Shown here: piece by piece, positions 17,919 through 26,812 of the stretch | Layout of the letters: the number at the start of each line of letters is the position of its first letter | Position numbering within the stretch: the first letter of the stretch is position 1 | Assembly (NCBI GenBank): GCA_015056575.1 | Contig: SVGA01000007.1 | Coordinates: 62,001-126,000, forward strand | From: Butyrivibrio sp. | GTDB lineage: Bacteria > Bacillota > Clostridia > Lachnospirales > Lachnospiraceae | DNA: 64,000 nt | Reading direction: 5' to 3' | The notes under the pieces: generated by a model | Told to the model about the DNA's origin: nothing | Seen by the model: only the letters and a program-made list of their open reading frames with translations | The model's database searches: none | Program-made: the position numbers and the translations under genes

Positions 17919-17952
17919 CAGTGTGCGCCTTGTATAACGCAGGGGCACACTG
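17919..17952 (+). terminator. hairpin between the EAL genes and hisS
   Basis: CAGTGTGC (17919-17926) pairs with GCACACTG (17945-17952) around an 18-base loop, followed by an AT-rich stretch (ATTTGTTTAT) rather than a clean T run. It probably ends the EAL operon. I see no T-box specifier or T-box sequence in this short leader of hisS. Confidence 0.55.
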
Positions 17953-17994
17953 GATTTGTTTATAAGAATTTGTTTACAGTAAGGATGGTATGAC

Positions 17995-19260
17995 ATGGCA
18001 CTTATCAAAAAAACCGTAACCGGAATGAAGGATATTCTCCCTGCGGAGATGAGACTTCGGGACTACTGCATAGAGATCATAAAGAAGACCTATGCCGAGT
18101 TTGGCTTCACTTCAATAGAGACACCCTGCGTAGAATCTTTGGCTAACTTGAACAGCAAGCAGGGCGGAGAGAACGAGAAGCTTATCTTTAAGGTAATGAA
18201 GAGAGGAGAGAAACTCAATCTTGAGACGGCAAAGGAAGAGAACGATCTTACTGATTCAGGACTTCGCTATGACCTGACGGTTCCTCTTGTTCGTTTCTAT
18301 GCCAATCATACCGGCGAACTTCCTTCACCCTTCAAGGCTCTGCAGATGGGAAATGTATGGAGAGCAGACAGACCACAGAAGGGCAGATACAGGCAGTTCA
18401 TGCAGTGCGATATAGATATTCTGGGTGAGCCCTCCAATCTTGCGGAGATCGAGCTTATCCTGGCAACCACCACAACCCTCGGAAGACTTGGATTTGGTGA
18501 TTTCAAGATCAGGATCAACGACAGAAGGCTTCTTAAGGCAATGGCTGCCTACAGCGGATTTCCAAGTGAGGAGTACGACAACGTATTCATCACTCTGGAC
18601 AAGATGGATAAGATAGGAATTGACGGAGTAGCCGGGGAGCTTTCAAAGAGCGGCTTTGCCAAAGAGTCGATTGAGAAGTATCTGGATCTTTTCCGTGCAG
18701 CAGAAGGAAAGAGCGGCCTTGACGGCCTTAATGTGATAGCCGATATGCTGGGTGATGCTCTTGATGAAGAAGTAAGAAGCAATCTTGATGAGATCATCTC
18801 TTCAGTGGATAAGACCAAGACAGCGAAGTTTGAGATGGTATTCGATCCCACTCTCGTTCGCGGGATGAGCTACTATACAGGAACCATCTTTGAGGTGGCA
18901 ATGCCTCAGTACGGCGGAAGCTGCGGGGGCGGCGGAAGATACGACAAGATGGTGGGCAAGTTCCTTGGACAGGATACACCTGCCTGTGGCTTCTCCATCG
19001 GATTTGAGCGTATCATTATGATCATGATGGACGAGGGCTTCAAGATCCCTGATGAGAACGGAAGAGTTGCTTTCCTTATAGAAAAAGGAATAAAGGGAGA
19101 GCGGCTTTCAGAGATCATTTCCGAATCCCAAAAGGAGCGGGCAAACGGCAAACAGGTTCTTGTGGTTCGTATGAACAAGAACAAGAAGTTCCAGAAGCAG
19201 CAGCTTACCGAACAGGGGTATGAAGACTTCCGCGAGTTTTACGTAAATCCCATCGGATGA
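17995..19260 (+). CDS. hisS: histidyl-tRNA synthetase
   Basis: A 421-residue class II aminoacyl-tRNA synthetase that attaches histidine to tRNA-His. Visible motifs include GMKDILP at the start, RYDLTVPLVRF, the motif-2 region NVWRADRPQKGRYRQFMQCDID, the histidine-binding LVRGMSYYTGTIFE, and GGGGRYDKM with the class II motif 3 GFSIGFERI. The C-terminal anticodon-binding domain is present (about 330-421). Length is normal. TAAGGATGG lies in front of the ATG. It stands behind the EAL operon and ahead of a CNNM gene, with no sign of being in a larger operon. Confidence 0.96.
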   Translation: MALIKKTVTGMKDILPAEMRLRDYCIEIIKKTYAEFGFTSIETPCVESLANLNSKQGGENEKLIFKVMKRGEKLNLETAKEENDLTDSGLRYDLTVPLVRFYANHTGELPSPFKALQMGNVWRADRPQKGRYRQFMQCDIDILGEPSNLAEIELILATTTTLGRLGFGDFKIRINDRRLLKAMAAYSGFPSEEYDNVFITLDKMDKIGIDGVAGELSKSGFAKESIEKYLDLFRAAEGKSGLDGLNVIADMLGDALDEEVRSNLDEIISSVDKTKTAKFEMVFDPTLVRGMSYYTGTIFEVAMPQYGGSCGGGGRYDKMVGKFLGQDTPACGFSIGFERIIMIMMDEGFKIPDENGRVAFLIEKGIKGERLSEIISESQKERANGKQVLVVRMNKNKKFQKQQLTEQGYEDFREFYVNPIG

Positions 19261-19311
19261 TCATTTTTGATACAGGATTTATTGTGATAAGGGTTATATA
19301 AGGAGAACACT

Positions 19312-20592
19312 TTGGACACTAATGTTGTAAGGGTCATAGTGCTTATAGTGCTGGTTCTTTTGTCCGCATTTTTTTCATCGGCGGAAACTGCACTTATGAC
19401 CAGCAATAAGGTCAGGATGAAGGCACTGGCCGATGAAGGAAATAAAGGGGCGGAGAGAGTTCTTAAGATCAGCGACGACACTCAGAAGATGCTCTCGGCG
19501 ATACTGATCGGCAACAATATAGTTAACTTAAGCGCATCGGCGCTGATGACTGTTTTTGTTACGGATGTGTTCGGAAGCTTTGCCATCGGTCTGGGAACTG
19601 GAATATTGACTTTGGTGGTTTTGATATTCGGAGAGATAATCCCCAAGACTGTGGCAACTGCCTATGCTGAGAAGATTTCACTGATCTACGCGCCGATAAT
19701 CCTTTTTGTTATGGCGATCATCACTCCATTCAGCTTTATTATCAACGGGATCGCAACAGCCATCATGAAGCTCTTCAGTATAGATACAGGCAAGAGACAG
19801 GCCATGACAGAGAACGAGCTCAAGACCTATGTGGATGTAAGCCATGAGGATGGAGTCATTGAGAGTGGCGAGAAGGAGATCATCTACAACGTATTCGACT
19901 TCAGTGATGCGGTGGCTAAGGATATAATGATCCCCAGGATCGATATGTCCTGTGTCAGCACCGAGTCCGACTACAGCGAGGTCATGAAGGTCTTCAAGGA
20001 GGACATGTACACCAGGATCCCTGTCTATGAGGGCAATGAGCAGGATAATATCATTGGCCTTATCAATGTGAAGGATCTTATACTTCTGCAGGATAAGGAG
20101 AACTTCAGGATCAGGGATCACTTAAGGAAGGCCTATTATACATATGAGTTTAAAAAGACAGCGGATCTTCTGGTGGAGATGAGGGAGAAATCCCAGAATG
20201 TTGCTTTTGTACTTTCCGAGTACGGCGCCACCGTGGGAATGATCACTTTAGAGGATCTTCTGGAGGAGATCGTAGGTGAGATCAGGGATGAGTATGACTC
20301 GGATGAGATCAACCTGATCAAGAACGTAGGCGGAAGAAGATATCTTGTTGAGGGCAATATGAAACTCGATGATATCAACGACGAGCTGGGGACAGATCTT
20401 GATTCCGAGGACTACGACTCCATCGGAGGACTTATGATCGAGGCTCTGGACAGATTGCCGGGCTACGGCGAGACGGTCACTCTGGACAGCGGCATTACCC
20501 TCACGGCCCGGGGAATCAAGGGAAACCGCATAACCAAGGTACTTATAACCGTCAATACACCTTTAGAGGATGAAAAAGAAGATACTGAATAA
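19312..20592 (+). CDS. CNNM/CBS (DUF21) membrane protein, hemolysin C/CorC-like
   Basis: A 426-residue membrane protein of the CNNM/CorB family, linked in some bacteria to magnesium or cobalt efflux. An N-terminal DUF21 region with about four helices (1-180) is followed by a pair of CBS domains (about 205-320) and a C-terminal CorC_HlyC domain. The start is a TTG at 19312 behind AGGAGA at 19301-19306; no ATG fits the conserved N-terminus. It starts 51 bp after hisS. A strong extended -10 promoter for the SCIFF peptide gene follows, so this gene likely ends its own unit. The transported ion is not evident. Confidence 0.88.
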   Translation: MDTNVVRVIVLIVLVLLSAFFSSAETALMTSNKVRMKALADEGNKGAERVLKISDDTQKMLSAILIGNNIVNLSASALMTVFVTDVFGSFAIGLGTGILTLVVLIFGEIIPKTVATAYAEKISLIYAPIILFVMAIITPFSFIINGIATAIMKLFSIDTGKRQAMTENELKTYVDVSHEDGVIESGEKEIIYNVFDFSDAVAKDIMIPRIDMSCVSTESDYSEVMKVFKEDMYTRIPVYEGNEQDNIIGLINVKDLILLQDKENFRIRDHLRKAYYTYEFKKTADLLVEMREKSQNVAFVLSEYGATVGMITLEDLLEEIVGEIRDEYDSDEINLIKNVGGRRYLVEGNMKLDDINDELGTDLDSEDYDSIGGLMIEALDRLPGYGETVTLDSGITLTARGIKGNRITKVLITVNTPLEDEKEDTE

Positions 20593-20598
20593 AAACAC

Positions 20599-20627
20599 TT
20601 TAATAATTTGAAAATATATGGTATACT
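20599..20627 (+). promoter_or_regulatory. promoter of the SCIFF operon
   Basis: TTTAAT (20599-20604), a 17-bp spacer and TATACT (20622-20627) with the extended -10 dinucleotide TG at 20619-20620. It would start a leader of about 55 bases ahead of the peptide gene. Confidence 0.6.
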
Positions 20628-20689
20628 TAACCGATGTAAAAAAACTCGAAAGGTGGCACTTTCCACATTTTCAAGTAGGAGGCTAGATT

Positions 20690-20836
20690 ATGAAGCATGT
20701 AAAGTCATTAGTAACAAGAAACCTTAAGGAATCCATGAAGAAGGGCGGATGCGGCGAGTGCCAGACATCATGCCAGTCAGCTTGCAAGACTTCCTGCACG
20801 GTAGGAAATCAGAGCTGTGAGCAGCTTAGCAAGTAA
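20690..20836 (+). CDS. scfA: SCIFF ranthipeptide precursor (six-cysteine peptide)
   Basis: A 48-residue ribosomal peptide that matches the SCIFF family (six cysteines in forty-five residues). It starts MKHVKSLVTRNLKES, the conserved leader, and carries cysteines at positions 21, 24, 28, 32, 36 and 43, embedded in small residues (Gly, Ser, Thr, Gln). The AGGAGG ribosome site at 20677-20682 is consensus, seven bases before the ATG. In the family the maturase encoded next installs thioether crosslinks from Cys sulfur to a residue carbon; SCIFF products have been proposed to act in cell signalling. A hairpin between this gene and the maturase gene fits much higher expression of the precursor. The final crosslink pattern cannot be read from sequence. 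Confidence 0.93.
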   Translation: MKHVKSLVTRNLKESMKKGGCGECQTSCQSACKTSCTVGNQSCEQLSK

Positions 20837-20866
20837 TCCATACCGATAAGTAAATGTAATCATGTC

Positions 20867-20889
20867 GGGCAGCGGCTATGTCGCTGCCC
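20867..20889 (+). terminator. attenuating hairpin between scfA and its maturase
   Basis: GGGCAGCG (20867-20874) and CGCTGCCC (20882-20889) form a perfect 8-bp stem with a 7-base loop, then CTTTATT. Probably partial termination after the short peptide gene. Confidence 0.75.
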
Positions 20890-20945
20890 CTTTATTGCGT
20901 AGGTCTGTATCGCTATTTTTGTATTAGTTAGGAGTTTTGTTTTTT

Positions 20946-22379
20946 ATGATTCACGCATATAAGAACAACGGCTACAACATCGTACTGGACGTCAATTCCG
21001 GCTCCGTACATGTGGTGGATGACGTTGTTTTCGACCTGATCCCCGTTGTGGAACAGAAGCTGACCGAATGGTACGGCACAGCTGCTGCAAGGGAGGAAGA
21101 CAGGGAAGGCGATGAGGATTTTCAGAGACTGTTCAATGAACTGATCATTGTCCCTGAAATCTCTGACAAGTATTCTGCCGAGGATATCGGCGAGGCGATC
21201 TCGGAGCTTTTGGAGCTTCGTGCATCGGAAGTTCTTTATACCGATGATGTATATGAGAACTATGTGGAAGATTTCCAGAACAGAGAGACCGTAGTGAAGG
21301 CTCTTTGTCTTAATATTGCCCACGACTGTAATCTGAGATGTAAATACTGCTTTGCCGATGAGGGTGAGTACCACGGAAGACGCGCTCTCATGAGCGAGGA
21401 AGTCGGAAAGGCAGCGCTGGATTTTCTTATTAAGAATTCAGGCAACAGAAGAAATCTCGAAGTTGATTTCTTTGGCGGCGAACCCCTTATGAACTGGGAA
21501 GTTGTCAAGAAGATAGTTGAGTACGGCAGGAGCATCGAGAAACAGTATGATAAGAACTTCCGCTTTACCATTACGACCAATGGAACTCTTTTGAACGATG
21601 AGATCCTGGATTATGTCAATAAAGAAATGGGCAACATTGTTCTCTCCATTGACGGACGTAAGGAAGTCAATGATGCGATGCGTCCAAGGAAGGGCGGACA
21701 GGGTTGTTATGATGAGATAGTTCCCAAATTTCAGAAGGTGGCTAAGTCACGTCATCAGCTAAGGTATTTTGTAAGGGGAACCTTTACTCACAACAATCTG
21801 GATTTCTCAGAGGATGTGAAGCACCTGGCAGAACTTGGATTTAAGCAGATTTCTGTGGAACCAGTTGTAGCAAAGCCTGAAGACTGGTATGCTCTTAAGG
21901 ATGAGGATATTCCAAAGCTCTGTGAGGAATATGATAAACTCGCCCAATACTATATTAAGAGACACAAGGAAGGAAAGGGATTCAATTTCTTCCACTTCAA
22001 TATAGATCTGGAAGGCGGTCCCTGTGTGGCTAAGAGATTATCAGGCTGTGGTTCGGGATGTGAGTATCTGGGAGTTACTCCCTGGGGAGATCTTTATCCC
22101 TGCCATCAGTTTGTAGGCAATGAGGATTTCATCATGGGCAATGTCTATGACGGAATCACCAGGAATGATATCAGAGACATGTTCAAGAAGAGCAATGTCT
22201 ACTCAAGACCTGAGTGCGAGAAGTGTTTCGCCAGATATTACTGCAGCGGCGGATGTGCTGCCAATGCCTACAACTTCAACGGAGACATCAATACGACATA
22301 TAAGCACGGATGTGAGCTTCAGAGAAAGCGCATTGAATGTGCGATTATGATAAAAGCGGCTTTAGCCGAAGAAGGTTAA
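20946..22379 (+). CDS. scfB: SCIFF thioether maturase, radical SAM/SPASM protein
   Basis: A 477-residue radical SAM enzyme that would crosslink the SCIFF peptide. The N-terminus MIHAYKNNGYNIVLDVNSG is characteristic of this maturase family and includes a peptide-recognition region. The SAM-cluster motif CNLRCKYC is at about C128, C132 and C135. A C-terminal SPASM domain with further cysteine pairs (CGSGCEYLG, YPCHQF, CEKCFARYYCSGGC) would bind auxiliary 4Fe-4S clusters. The ATG at 20946 is preferred over an in-frame TTG at 20937 because AGGAG at 20930-20934 would nearly abut the TTG. It is flanked by the peptide gene and secDF, the neighbourhood usual for SCIFF loci in Clostridia. Confidence 0.94.
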   Translation: MIHAYKNNGYNIVLDVNSGSVHVVDDVVFDLIPVVEQKLTEWYGTAAAREEDREGDEDFQRLFNELIIVPEISDKYSAEDIGEAISELLELRASEVLYTDDVYENYVEDFQNRETVVKALCLNIAHDCNLRCKYCFADEGEYHGRRALMSEEVGKAALDFLIKNSGNRRNLEVDFFGGEPLMNWEVVKKIVEYGRSIEKQYDKNFRFTITTNGTLLNDEILDYVNKEMGNIVLSIDGRKEVNDAMRPRKGGQGCYDEIVPKFQKVAKSRHQLRYFVRGTFTHNNLDFSEDVKHLAELGFKQISVEPVVAKPEDWYALKDEDIPKLCEEYDKLAQYYIKRHKEGKGFNFFHFNIDLEGGPCVAKRLSGCGSGCEYLGVTPWGDLYPCHQFVGNEDFIMGNVYDGITRNDIRDMFKKSNVYSRPECEKCFARYYCSGGCAANAYNFNGDINTTYKHGCELQRKRIECAIMIKAALAEEG

Positions 22380-22395
22380 ACGGAGGAATCAAGTT

Positions 22396-24708
22396 ATGAA
22401 ACGTATAAAGTATGTTGTTGCGCTGATCCTCATCCTCGCACTTCTGGGAGGACTTGGATACTCAGTGGTTTACGGACTTGGAGAAGATAAGTCCGGTTCA
22501 CTGTCCAGCATCGACCTGGGTCTTGACCTGGCAGGCGGTGTCAGCATCACTTATGAGGTAGTTGGTGATGAGACCCCCAGCAAAGAGGACATGTCAGATA
22601 CAATCTACAAGCTTCAGCAGCGTGTAGATCAGTACAGCACAGAGTCACAGGTTTATCAGGAGGGTACAAACAGGATCAACATTGAGATCCCCGGCGTAAG
22701 CGATGCCAATGCCATTCTGGAGGAACTGGGACAGCCCGGTAACCTGTACTTCATTGCACAGACCGACGCAGACGGCAACGAGAACTATCACTACAGCTCA
22801 GGATATACTGTTGATGATGACGGAAATGTTGTTATGGATGAGAATCCCCAGTTCGGATACATCCTCGACAAGACTCTTGAAGAGCTTCAGGCAGATGGCT
22901 CCATCGTACTTTCCGGTGAAGATGTTGCAGCTTCACAGGCAGTATATCAGCAGGATTCCTACGGTGCTCAGGAGCCTGTAGTTTCTCTTGAATTTACAGA
23001 TAAAGGTGCAAAGGCATTTGCTGATGCCACAACAAAGGCTTTTGCCAACAGCGAGAGCATCGGTATCTACTATGACGGCGAGTTCATCAGCGTTCCCAAC
23101 GTTCAGGCAGCCATCACAGACGGTAAGGCGGTCATCACAGGAATGTCTTCCTATGAAGCGGCAGATAACCTTGCATCCATGATCCGTATCGGTGGACTTA
23201 AGCTTCAGCTCAACGAGTTGCGTTCAAACGTTGTAGGTGCTCAGCTCGGATCTGATGCCATCAGAACCAGCCTTTATGCTGCAGCAGTTGGATTTGCACT
23301 TATTGCGATCTTCATGATCGCTATATTCAGACTCCTTGGTGTGTCTGCTACACTGGCACTTGCATTCTATACCGGCTTTATGGTATTCCTTCTCTCTGCA
23401 TTTGAGATGACACTTACCCTTCCCGGTATCGCAGGTATCATCCTTTCAATCGGTATGGCGGTAGATGCCAACGTGCTGGTATTCTCCAGAATAAAAGAGG
23501 AGATCGCTGCAGGTAAGGATGTGGATGCGGCCAGGAAGAACGGATATAACAAGGCTCTTTCATCAATCCTTGACGGTAATATTACAACCCTCATCGTAGC
23601 AGCAGTTCTCTGGTTCCTTGGAACCGGAAGCATCAAGGGATTTGCCGAGACACTTATCCTTGGTATCATCCTTTCAATGTTTACCGCTCTTGTTGTTACA
23701 AGACTTATCACTTCTGTTCTTTACGGTATCGGACTTCAGAGTGTAGCCCTTTACGGTAAGGCAAGGAAGCTTAACAAGATCGATTTCGTCGGAAAGAGAA
23801 AGATCTTTTACGGAATCTCCTGTGCAGTTCTCGTTGCGGGCATCATTGTAATGAGCGTCAATGCAGGTGCAGGAAAGGGAGCCTTCAATTACAGCCTTGA
23901 CTTTGTTGGAGGAACTTCAACAACAGTTACTTTTGACAAGGCATATGAGCTTTCAGAGCTTGAGTCCGGAGCAGCTGCAGACATCAAGGCAGCAGCAGGT
24001 ATAAACGAGCTCCAGATCCAGACAGTAACAGGAACAAATCAGGTTATCTTCAAGTCAACAACACTTGATGTTGATCAGAGAGAGGCAGTTGAGAGCATTC
24101 TCGAGAGCAAATATAACGTATCGGCAGACAACATCGCAGCTGAGACCATCAGTGGTGTTATAAGTTCAGAGATGAGAACCAGCGCTATTGAGGCTCTTGT
24201 TATCGCACTTATCCTTATGCTTATCTACATCTGGATCAGGTTTAAGGATATCAAGTTCGGTACAGCCGCTATCATAGCTCTTGCTCACGATGCACTTATG
24301 GTTATCGTATCCTATGCATTCACAAGACTTGCTGTAGGAAGCACATTCATCGCTGTTGTTCTTACCATCATCGGTTACTCCATCAATGATACTATCGTTA
24401 CCTTCGATCGTATCCGTGAGAACCAGCACCTTGCAACCGGAAGAAAAGAGCTTGAGGATCTGGTTAACGGTTCTGTTACACAGACCATCACACGAAGCCT
24501 TTTCACATCAGCAACCACCTTCTTCACAGTACTTGCTCTTTACATCTTCGGTGTAGCTGATATCAAGGCATTTGCTCTTCCTCTTATGGTTGGTGTTATC
24601 TGCGGTACATATTCATCAATCTGCATCGCATCACCTATCTGGTATGACTTTAAGACAGGCTTCAAGAACTTCATTTCAAAGAAAGCCGAAAAAGCTGAGA
24701 ATGTTTAA
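22396..24708 (+). CDS. secDF: SecD-SecF fusion protein translocase accessory
   Basis: A 770-residue single-chain SecDF. The first half (about 1-450) is SecD with an N-terminal helix, DLGLDLAGGVSITYEV, a large extracellular domain, and a six-helix bundle with the AVDANVLVFSRIKEE motif. The second half (from about 458) is SecF with its own start-like helix, SLDFVGGTSTTVTF, and GYSINDTIVTFDRIREN. SecDF uses the proton or sodium gradient to pull secreted chains across the membrane. It begins 16 bp after the SCIFF maturase and ends at a strong terminator (24729-24762). Fusion of D and F is normal in many Firmicutes. Confidence 0.95.
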   Translation: MKRIKYVVALILILALLGGLGYSVVYGLGEDKSGSLSSIDLGLDLAGGVSITYEVVGDETPSKEDMSDTIYKLQQRVDQYSTESQVYQEGTNRINIEIPGVSDANAILEELGQPGNLYFIAQTDADGNENYHYSSGYTVDDDGNVVMDENPQFGYILDKTLEELQADGSIVLSGEDVAASQAVYQQDSYGAQEPVVSLEFTDKGAKAFADATTKAFANSESIGIYYDGEFISVPNVQAAITDGKAVITGMSSYEAADNLASMIRIGGLKLQLNELRSNVVGAQLGSDAIRTSLYAAAVGFALIAIFMIAIFRLLGVSATLALAFYTGFMVFLLSAFEMTLTLPGIAGIILSIGMAVDANVLVFSRIKEEIAAGKDVDAARKNGYNKALSSILDGNITTLIVAAVLWFLGTGSIKGFAETLILGIILSMFTALVVTRLITSVLYGIGLQSVALYGKARKLNKIDFVGKRKIFYGISCAVLVAGIIVMSVNAGAGKGAFNYSLDFVGGTSTTVTFDKAYELSELESGAAADIKAAAGINELQIQTVTGTNQVIFKSTTLDVDQREAVESILESKYNVSADNIAAETISGVISSEMRTSAIEALVIALILMLIYIWIRFKDIKFGTAAIIALAHDALMVIVSYAFTRLAVGSTFIAVVLTIIGYSINDTIVTFDRIRENQHLATGRKELEDLVNGSVTQTITRSLFTSATTFFTVLALYIFGVADIKAFALPLMVGVICGTYSSICIASPIWYDFKTGFKNFISKKAEKAENV

Positions 24709-24728
24709 TTGAGACCTTTTTATAGGAC

Positions 24729-24768
24729 GCCGTTCAGGTATAATAATATATGCCTGAACGGCTTTTTT
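24729..24768 (+). terminator. terminator after secDF, with a -10 box in its loop
   Basis: GCCGTTCAGG (24729-24738) pairs perfectly with CCTGAACGGC (24753-24762), followed by TTTTTT. The 14-base loop contains TATAAT at 24739-24744, which could be the -10 of a recJ promoter although no good -35 is visible 17 bp upstream. Confidence 0.88.
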
Positions 24769-24803
24769 ACATTTGCTTTAATTATTGGGAGAGACAGAAG
24801 AAT

Positions 24804-26591
24804 ATGACTAAATGGATGGTTTCAATGAAAAAGGCGGATTTTGATGCAACAGCAAGAAAGTTCGGCATTAAGAATATAACAGCGAGGCTCCTTAGGAACA
24901 GAGATCTTGTTACCGATGAGAAGATAAAGAGTTACCTTGAGGGGGATGCCTCCATGCTGCATGACCCCATGGAACTTCAGGACATTGAAAACGGCGCCGG
25001 CCTTATGCTCGGAAGGATCAGGGACGGTGCCCGCATCAGGGTTATCGGGGACTATGATGTTGACGGAATATGTTCATCCTTTATCCTGGTGAAGGGACTT
25101 AAGCTGTTTGGGGCAGATGTTGACTGTGTCCTTCCTGACAGAGTCAAGGATGGATACGGACTTAGCATCAAGCTGGTGGATAATGCAATAGCTGACGGAA
25201 TAGATACCATTATCACCTGTGACAATGGTATCGCAGCCTATGAACAGATTGCCCATGCCAAAAAAGAGGGGATGACGGTTATCGTTACCGATCATCACGA
25301 GGTGCCTTTTGAAAATGCAGAGGAGGGAGCGGTAAGAAAAGAGCTGCTTCCCCCGGCAGATGCTGTGATCGATCCCAAGCGGGCTGAAGGAAAATGCTCT
25401 TTTAAGGAAATCTGCGGAGCGGTGGTAGCCTATAAATTTCTTCAGGTGATGGCGGGGATCTCCGGCAGAGAAGAGGAAGAGGGATTTAGAGAATTCTTTT
25501 CCCAGATGCTGGTATTTGCCGGTATAGCAACAGTATGCGATGTTATGGAGCTTAGGGACGAGAACAGGATAATTGTAAAGGAATCCCTAAGGATGATCGA
25601 GAATACGTCCAATAAAGGCCTCAGGGCGCTTATAAACGTTAACGGTCTGGATGCTTCCCATATGTCTGCATATCATTACGGTTTTGTGATAGGCCCGTGT
25701 CTTAATGCCACAGGAAGGCTGGAGCAGGCAACCATGGCACTGGATCTTTTTATGGAGGAGGACTACAGCAGTGCAGTGAAGGCAGCAGGAGATCTGAAGG
25801 CTCTTAATGACAGCCGCAAGCAGATGACCCAGGACGGGGTGAAAGAGGCTGTTAAGCAGGTGGAGGAGCTCAGCGCCGGAGGAGATCTTCCAAAGGTCCT
25901 TGTTCTGTATCTGGAAAGCACGGAGGAGTCCATTGCGGGTATTATTGCCGGAAGGATCAAAGAGAAGTACTACAGGCCCACCATCGTCATCACCAATACC
26001 GAAGGCGGCGGAGCCAAGGGATCCGGAAGGTCCATTGAGAAGTATGATATGTTTGAGAGGCTATCACAGGTCAGGGAGCTTTTTACTAAATTCGGCGGAC
26101 ACAAGATGGCGGCAGGACTCTCCCTGCCAAAGGAGAATATAGAGGTGCTTCGGGAAAGGCTTTGCGAAGGATGCGACCTTTCCGATGAGGACTTTGTTCC
26201 TGTGCTGCATATAGATATGGAGCTGCCCTTTGCTTATGCCGACAGAGAACTTGTGAAGGATATGGAAAAGCTTGAGCCCTTCGGGAACGGCAATCCCAAG
26301 CCTGTATTTGCCAGAAAGAACGTGAAGCTTCTTCGGGGCAGCCTTATAGGCAAGAACAAAAACTTTGGCAAGTATCGTGTGACCGACGGGAGCGCTGAGA
26401 TGGATATGATGTATTTCGGGGACCTTGAAAAATGGCACGATTTCCTAAGGGAAAGATATGGACAGGACAAGGTAGATACTCTGTATAATGGTATTAGGAC
26501 AGATGAACCCATGAGTGTCAGTGTGGCATATTATCCGGGTATCAATGACTATAACGGGAGTATGCAGATCATCATGAACGATTTCACATAA
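24804..26591 (+). CDS. recJ: single-stranded-DNA exonuclease RecJ
   Basis: A 595-residue DHH-family 5'-3' single-strand exonuclease used in recombination and repair. The DHH domain shows DYDVDGICS near 82, CDNGIAAYEQ, VIVTDHHEVP near 161-170 and a HYGFVIGPCLNATGRLE segment. The DHHA1 domain (GSGRSIEKYDMFERLSQV, KFGGHKMAAGLSL) and an OB-fold follow. The start is set at the ATG at 24804 behind GGGAGA; the earlier in-frame ATG at 24750 lies inside the terminator hairpin of secDF. Length is normal for the family. The unit ends at the hairpin at 26603-26643. Confidence 0.94.
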   Translation: MTKWMVSMKKADFDATARKFGIKNITARLLRNRDLVTDEKIKSYLEGDASMLHDPMELQDIENGAGLMLGRIRDGARIRVIGDYDVDGICSSFILVKGLKLFGADVDCVLPDRVKDGYGLSIKLVDNAIADGIDTIITCDNGIAAYEQIAHAKKEGMTVIVTDHHEVPFENAEEGAVRKELLPPADAVIDPKRAEGKCSFKEICGAVVAYKFLQVMAGISGREEEEGFREFFSQMLVFAGIATVCDVMELRDENRIIVKESLRMIENTSNKGLRALINVNGLDASHMSAYHYGFVIGPCLNATGRLEQATMALDLFMEEDYSSAVKAAGDLKALNDSRKQMTQDGVKEAVKQVEELSAGGDLPKVLVLYLESTEESIAGIIAGRIKEKYYRPTIVITNTEGGGAKGSGRSIEKYDMFERLSQVRELFTKFGGHKMAAGLSLPKENIEVLRERLCEGCDLSDEDFVPVLHIDMELPFAYADRELVKDMEKLEPFGNGNPKPVFARKNVKLLRGSLIGKNKNFGKYRVTDGSAEMDMMYFGDLEKWHDFLRERYGQDKVDTLYNGIRTDEPMSVSVAYYPGINDYNGSMQIIMNDFT

Positions 26592-26602
26592 AAAGACCCC
26601 TA

Positions 26603-26643
26603 AAACCACAAAAACACACGCGAGGAGCGTGTGTCTGCGGTTT
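26603..26643 (+). terminator. two-part hairpin after recJ
   Basis: An inner stem ACACACGC/GCGTGTGT (26614-26621 with 26627-26634) is capped by an outer stem AAACCACA/TGCGGTTT (26603-26610 with 26636-26643, one mismatch). TTTCTTAT overlaps the end. Likely terminator of recJ. Confidence 0.7.
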
Positions 26644-26660
26644 CTTATGAGGGGGAGATG

Positions 26661-26701
26661 ATGAGTTAGTACATAACTCATATCTATGATTTGAGTATAC
26701 A
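26661..26701. promoter_or_regulatory. candidate operator and promoter before murE
   Basis: ATGAGTTA (26661-26668) and TAACTCAT (26674-26681) form a perfect inverted repeat with a 5-bp spacer. It overlaps the place of a -35 box for TATACA at 26696-26701. A further small palindrome, GACAC-TTTT-GTGTC, lies at 26712-26725. A regulator that binds here could control murE; none can be named. Confidence 0.4.
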
Positions 26702-26812
26702 TAAAAATTGTGACACTTTTGTGTCTAAAATATTAAAAATCATTTTAGCTACATGAGATTAAAATTAGCTTATCAGCTGATGGGCTACAGGGCTAAATTA
26801 GTGGAGGCAATT

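Noticed and set aside
17878..17994. T-box riboswitch in front of hisS
   Set aside because: The leader is only about 115 bases. It has one simple hairpin and no T-box sequence or specifier stem.
24750..24803. Longer recJ starting at the ATG at 24750
   Set aside because: This ATG lies in the loop and stem of the secDF terminator and has no ribosome site. The ATG at 24804 fits the family.
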